Source: Streptomyces sp. NBC_01351 (lineage in GTDB: Bacteria > Actinomycetota > Actinomycetes > Streptomycetales > Streptomycetaceae). Taken from it: a stretch of DNA of 64,000 bases. Below are positions 60,530 to 64,000 of the stretch, one piece after another; positions within the stretch are counted from its first letter, which is position 1, and each line of letters begins with the position of its first letter. The notes under the pieces were generated by a model. The model was not told the origin of the DNA and made no database searches. It saw only the letters and a program-made list of their open reading frames with translations. The translations under genes and the position numbers were made by a program. The stretch spans positions 5,957,501 through 6,021,500 of the forward strand of contig NZ_CP108356.1 in assembly GCF_036237315.1 (NCBI RefSeq), read 5' to 3'.

Positions 60530-61162
60530 GCCCGTCAGTTCGCGCAGGCAGCGGACCGCGAGCTCGGCGGGGGAGCCGGGGCCCAGGACCGGGTCGTCCG
60601 TGGCCGACCACAGCTCCAGTGCGATGCGGATCGCGTCCGTGGCCGCCGCGGCGAGCAGGCGTACGCCCATCGCGTCGGCCCCGTCGCCGGCCAGCCGGGC
60701 GATCACCGGGACCAGGTGCTCCTCGGAGTCCTGGTTCACGCGGTACCAGACCGCCCGCAGGGCTTGGTCGTCCGCCGCCGCGCGCAGCAGGCCGCGGGTC
60801 ACCTCCAGGCCCTCCTCTATGGCCTGCAGGTCGCTCAGGGCCCGGGTGACCGCCCGCTCCAGCGCCTCGGCGAGGGGGGTGCCGGGGTCCTCCTCCGCGA
60901 GCAGTGCGCGCCAGGCGTCGCCGCCGCCCGCGAGCAGCGGGGCCACCGCCTCCTGCTTGTTGCGGAAGTAGCGGTAGAAGGTGCGCAGCGCCACCCCCGC
61001 GTGATGGGCGATGTCCTCGGCGGTGGTCGCGTCGGGGCCGCGTTCGGCGAAGAGTTCGCAGGCCGCGCGGGCGATGTCGAGCTGGGTGGCTGCCTTGCGG
61101 CGCTCGGTCAGCGACTGGGCTCCGGGGCCGGCCTGGGGAGAGTACGGACGAGGGGATCTCAC
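60503..61162 (-). CDS. TetR family transcriptional regulator
   Basis: A 219-residue regulator with 'ERRKAATQLDIARAACELFA', 'PDATTAEDIAHHAGVALRTF' and 'YRYFRNKQEAVAPLL' as the helix-turn-helix region; the 'YRYF' ending is typical. The ligand domain is helical. GTG 61162 is the first start in frame and 87 nt from the divergent SDR gene, so the regulator probably controls that gene and itself. Confidence 0.87.
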   Translation of the reverse strand: MRSPRPYSPQAGPGAQSLTERRKAATQLDIARAACELFAERGPDATTAEDIAHHAGVALRTFYRYFRNKQEAVAPLLAGGGDAWRALLAEEDPGTPLAEALERAVTRALSDLQAIEEGLEVTRGLLRAAADDQALRAVWYRVNQDSEEHLVPVIARLAGDGADAMGVRLLAAAATDAIRIALELWSATDDPVLGPGSPAELAVRCLRELTGAMPLLRGD

Positions 61163-61204
61163 GGGTGAAGACTACCTCCCGCCCGGCGCGCCGATTGCGT
61201 GCTT

Positions 61205-61227
61205 TGACAGCCTGGCAAAACGTGTCA
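61205..61227. promoter_or_regulatory. Candidate TetR operator / promoter
   Basis: TGACA (61205-61209) and TGTCA (61223-61227) form an inverted pair in the intergenic space of the divergent tetR and SDR genes; TTGACA at 61204-61209 may also serve as a -35 element. No full consensus is known. Confidence 0.4.
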
Positions 61228-61248
61228 TTCCTTCGGTACGCTCACCCC

Positions 61249-62019
61249 ATGAACCGTTACGAAGGACGTCGCGTCCTCATCACCGGCGGCGGGTCCGGCA
61301 TCGGCCAGGCCACCGTCCACCGCATCCTCGCCGAGGGCGGGCGCGTCCACACCGTGGACGTCAACGAGGCCGGCCTCAAGGTCACCGCCGAGCGCGCGGC
61401 CGCCGACGGCCACGCGGACCGGCTGACCACCGCCGTCCTCGACATATCCGACGAGGCCTCGGTCAAGACGGGCGTGGCCGCCGCCGTCGACGCCCTCACC
61501 GGCATCGACGTACTCGTCAACGCCGCGGGCATCCTGCGCTCCTCGCACACCCACCAGACCACGCTCGACCTCTGGAACAAGGTCATCGCGGTCAACCTGA
61601 CCGGCACCTTCCTGATGATCCGCGAGTCGCTCCCGGCGCTCCTCGCGGGCGAGCAGCCGGTCGTGGTGAACTTCAGCTCCACCTCGGCGTCCTTCGCGCA
61701 CCCCTACATGTCCGCCTACGCGGCCAGCAAGGGCGGCATCCAGTCCATGACCCACGCGCTGGCCGCCGAGTACAGCAAGCAGGGCCTGCGCTTCGTTTCG
61801 GTCGCGCCCGGCTCCATCGAGAGCGGCATGACCACCGGCACCGGCCCCGGCCTGCCCGAGGACACCGACTGGTCGCTCTTCGCCAAGCTCGCCCCGGCCC
61901 TCGGCCAGGGCTTCGCCGGCCCGCAGACCGTGGCCGGCGTCGTCGCCATGCTGGGCTCCGAGGACGGCGCCTTCATCACCGGTACGGAGATCCGCATCGA
62001 CGGCGGTACGCACTACTAG
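61249..62019 (+). CDS. Short-chain dehydrogenase/reductase
   Basis: A 256-residue classical SDR. 'RRVLITGGGSGIGQATVHRI' (TGxxxGIG), 'IDVLVNAAGILRSS' (NAAG), Ser in 'VVVNFSSTSASFA', 'YMSAYAASKGGIQSM' (YxxxK) and the C-terminal 'GAFITGTEIRIDGGTHY' identify it. Substrate unknown, perhaps a 3-oxoacyl compound, sterol or sugar alcohol. ATG 61249. Divergent from a TetR gene that probably represses it. Confidence 0.92.
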   Translation: MNRYEGRRVLITGGGSGIGQATVHRILAEGGRVHTVDVNEAGLKVTAERAAADGHADRLTTAVLDISDEASVKTGVAAAVDALTGIDVLVNAAGILRSSHTHQTTLDLWNKVIAVNLTGTFLMIRESLPALLAGEQPVVVNFSSTSASFAHPYMSAYAASKGGIQSMTHALAAEYSKQGLRFVSVAPGSIESGMTTGTGPGLPEDTDWSLFAKLAPALGQGFAGPQTVAGVVAMLGSEDGAFITGTEIRIDGGTHY

Positions 62020-62030
62020 TCATCGGGGCA

Positions 62031-62549
62031 TCAGCCCCTGAAGCGGTCCCAGAGCCGGGGGAAGCGCTCCGCGAGCACGGCTTCGTTCTCGAAGTCCAGC
62101 GGGGCGCCCTCCGGCTCTGCCGGTTGCAGGGGGACGCCCAGATCCGGCGCCACCGAGCCGGTCAGCTGCTCGTACGCCTCGTCGGCGGCGTACCCCAGCT
62201 CCTCGGCGTCCCCGTCGATCTCCTCGTCGAACTCGCCCAGCAGCTCCGCCAGCTGGTCCGGATCGTGCACCCCGCCCTCGAAGACCTCCCGCCCCTGGCC
62301 GATGAGCCAGCAGCGGAAGTAGTCGAACGCGTCGTCGCTCGCCCCGTCGAGCAGCACCCAGGCCGCGCCCCACAGGTCCCAGGTGTACGCCCGGTTGTAC
62401 CGGACCTCGAAGTGCCGGGCGAAGTCCAGGACGGAGTCCGGATCGAGCTGCGCGAGCCGCTCCACGAGCAGCTCGGCGTGTTCCTCGGGGTCGCCGTCGG
62501 CGGCCTCGCGGGTACGGTCGACGATCTCCCAGAACTCCGTCTCGTCCAT
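62031..62549 (-). CDS. DUF4240 family protein
   Basis: A 172-residue soluble acidic protein. 'MDETEFWEIVDRTREAADGD' and 'SVLDFARHFEVRYNRAYTWD' with 'LWGAAWVLLDGASDDAFDYF' followed by 'RCWLIGQGREVFEGGVHDPD' is the DUF4240 signature, widespread in Streptomyces. No known activity. ATG 62549. It converges on the SDR gene with an 11-nt gap. Confidence 0.88.
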   Translation of the reverse strand: MDETEFWEIVDRTREAADGDPEEHAELLVERLAQLDPDSVLDFARHFEVRYNRAYTWDLWGAAWVLLDGASDDAFDYFRCWLIGQGREVFEGGVHDPDQLAELLGEFDEEIDGDAEELGYAADEAYEQLTGSVAPDLGVPLQPAEPEGAPLDFENEAVLAERFPRLWDRFRG

Positions 62550-62677
62550 CACCGTCCCAGCATCACGGGTCGACCCCCGCGCCGCCACCGCGCATACGGC
62601 CAAAGGCCTGTTGTCCCACCTTCTCGGCCGTACCCCGGAGACCGGATCGCCGGCCACCGGCCGCATACTCGGGTCGA

Positions 62678-62750
62678 GAGCGGCGTGATCAAGGTCCTGG
62701 ACTTCGGCATCGCGAAGTTCCTCGGAGAGTCGATCCAGCAGACGGGCTGA
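62678..62750 (+). pseudogene. Serine/threonine protein kinase remnant (DFG region)
   Basis: The plus strand encodes 'VESGVIKVLDFGIAKFLGES', then IQQTG and a stop. 'VKVLDFGIAKFLG' is the catalytic-domain segment VII of bacterial eukaryote-type Ser/Thr kinases (DFG, metal-binding Asp). No Gly-rich loop, catalytic Lys or HRD motif is found upstream and nothing follows. About 24 residues remain. The rest of 62550-62811 holds no other recognisable gene. Confidence 0.6.
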
Positions 62751-62811
62751 AACGCCGCGAGGCGGCCCGCCCCGGAAGGGGTGGACCGCCTCACGGTCGG
62801 ACACGCGGGGC

Positions 62812-64000
62812 TCAGAGGCCGTAGCGCTCCCGGGCCTCCTTGACGGAGGACGCCGGGACCTCGCCGCGGCGGGCGAGCTGGGCCAGCGAGGCCACCACGA
62901 TCGACTGGGCGTCGACACCGAAGTGGCGGCGGGCGCCCTCGCGGGTGTCGGAGAGGCCGAAGCCGTCCGTGCCCAGCGAGGTGTAGTCCTGCTCGACCCA
63001 CTGGCTGATCTGGTCCGGGACCTGACGCATCCAGTCGGAGACGGCCAGGACCGGGCCCTGGGCGCCTTCCAGCGCGCGGGTGACGTACGGGGTGCGCACC
63101 TCGCCGCGCAGCAGCGCCTCGTCGCACTCCAGCGCGTCGCGCCGCAGCTCGCCCCAGGAGGTGGCGGACCAGACGTCGGCGGACACGTTCCACTCGGCGG
63201 CGAGCAGACGCTGCGCCTCCAGGACCCAGTGGATCGCCGTACCCGAGGCCATCAGCTGGATCTTCGGGGCGTCGGCGGCCGGGGCCGCCCCGTCCAGGTC
63301 CGCCGCCGTGTTGAAGCGGTAGAGGCCCTTGATGATGCCTTCCTCGACGCCCTCGGGCATCGCGGGCTGCACCTTCGGCTCGTTGTAGACCGTCAGGTAG
63401 TAGAAGACGTCTTCCGGCTTCTCGCCGTACATCCGGCGCAGACCGTCCTTGACGATCACCGCGATCTCGTACGCGAAGGCCGGGTCGTAGTTCAGCGACG
63501 CCGGGTTCGTGGACGCGATCAGGTGCGAGTGGCCGTCCGCGTGCTGGAGGCCCTCACCGGTCAGCGTGGTGCGGCCGGCGGTGGCGCCGACGATGAAGCC
63601 CTTGCCGAGCTGGTCGGCGAGCTGCCACATCTGGTCGGCGGTGCGCTGCCAGCCGAACATCGAGTAGAAGATGTAGAAGGGGATCATCGGCTCGCCGTGC
63701 GTCGCGTACGACGTACAGGCGGCGATGAAGTCCGCCATCGCGCCGGCCTCGGTGATCCCCTCGTTGAGGATCTGGCCGTCCTTGGCTTCCTTGTAGTACA
63801 TGAGCTGGTCGCGGTCGACCGGCTCGTACGTCTGGCCCAGCGGCGAGTAGATGCCGGCCGACGGGAAGAGGGACTCCATACCGAAAGTACGGGCCTCGTC
63901 GGGGACGATCGGCACCCAGCGCTTGCCGGTCTCCTTGTCCCGCATCAGGTCCTTGACGAGCCGGACGAAGGCCATGGTGGTGGCCATCTCCTGCTTGCCG
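62812..64000 (-). CDS. aceE: Pyruvate dehydrogenase E1 component, C-terminal part
   Basis: The frame is open from the right edge to the stop at 62812, so ~395 C-terminal residues of the homodimeric E1 are visible. '[15 protein letters not shown]', '[20 protein letters not shown]', '[20 protein letters not shown]', '[20 protein letters not shown]' and '[20 protein letters not shown]' are typical of AceE. It is a thiamine diphosphate enzyme that decarboxylates pyruvate and acetylates the lipoyl domain made by LipB/LipA. The 5' end lies beyond the window. Confidence 0.96.
   Translation of the reverse strand, partial: GKQEMATTMAFVRLVKDLMRDKETGKRWVPIVPDEARTFGMESLFPSAGIYSPLGQTYEPVDRDQLMYYKEAKDGQILNEGITEAGAMADFIAACTSYATHGEPMIPFYIFYSMFGWQRTADQMWQLADQLGKGFIVGATAGRTTLTGEGLQHADGHSHLIASTNPASLNYDPAFAYEIAVIVKDGLRRMYGEKPEDVFYYLTVYNEPKVQPAMPEGVEEGIIKGLYRFNTAADLDGAAPAADAPKIQLMASGTAIHWVLEAQRLLAAEWNVSADVWSATSWGELRRDALECDEALLRGEVRTPYVTRALEGAQGPVLAVSDWMRQVPDQISQWVEQDYTSLGTDGFGLSDTREGARRHFGVDAQSIVVASLAQLARRGEVPASSVKEARERYGL

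Overview
This is a chromosomal window from a Streptomyces or close relative. The DNA is very GC-rich with strong third-position G/C bias and GTG/TTG starts. Gene content is typical of the genus: MalEFG without its own ATPase, both GlnA and GlnII, LipB-LipA, a DUF4191 protein and AceE. From memory, the backbone order (malR, malEFG, pulA, glnII, glnA/lipA/lipB, aceE) resembles the S. coelicolor region around SCO2232 to SCO2183. No rRNA, tRNA or CRISPR array was recognised.

Layout. 1-7.9 kb is a patchy accessory stretch: a membrane protein end, TetR genes (one beheaded), an N-truncated TnpB, an amidohydrolase, a secreted CAP-domain protein, and a HEAT-like gene running antisense into a PAP2 lipid phosphatase gene. 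7.9-16.7 kb is the maltose/maltodextrin locus: malEFG flanked on both sides by an alpha-glucosidase gene and a MalR-type LacI gene, a mirrored duplication. 16.8-18.7 kb holds two copies of a ~450-bp repeat in inverted orientation around a dual-specificity phosphatase gene. 19.8-27.0 kb encodes a secreted alpha-amylase and a giant secreted amylase-pullulanase. 27-38 kb carries an acetyltransferase, a putative diiron enzyme with its ferredoxin reductase and TetR, a large membrane protein, a tyrosine phosphatase, a rhomboid-like protein, a Met/His-rich plus PepSY membrane pair and a winged-helix regulator with a hexanucleotide repeat. 38-54 kb mixes glnII with an oxidoreductase, hydrolases, acetyltransferases, MarR/MocR regulators, an ArsC-like protein, an SNase-like protein, a SpoIIE-type phosphatase, a VIT transporter, NAD/FAD enzymes and a TPR regulator. 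54-64 kb is core housekeeping: lipB, lipA, DUF4191, RDD protein, glnA, a Trp/Gly/Asn repeat secreted protein, TetR/SDR, DUF4240 and the aceE 3' part.

How parts work together. Secreted amylase and pullulanase cut starch outside the cell, MalEFG imports the maltodextrins (ATPase presumably MsiK encoded elsewhere), two cytoplasmic alpha-glucosidases hydrolyse them, and two MalR-like repressors with the same recognition helix probably share TTGCAr-type operators seen upstream of malE and of the amylase gene. GlnR-like boxes precede glnA and possibly glnII. LipB and LipA make the lipoyl group used by the pyruvate dehydrogenase complex whose E1 is at the right edge.

The least explained items are the inverted repeat family (third, partial copy near 42.7 kb), the duplicated mal module with an identical 104-nt tract, and the EXXH-type putative diiron protein coupled to a ferredoxin reductase. 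Several remnants (tetR, tnpB, VOC, kinase, HEAT, a frameshifted membrane gene) show that this segment has been remodelled. Function assignments rest on motif reading and family knowledge, not on database searches.
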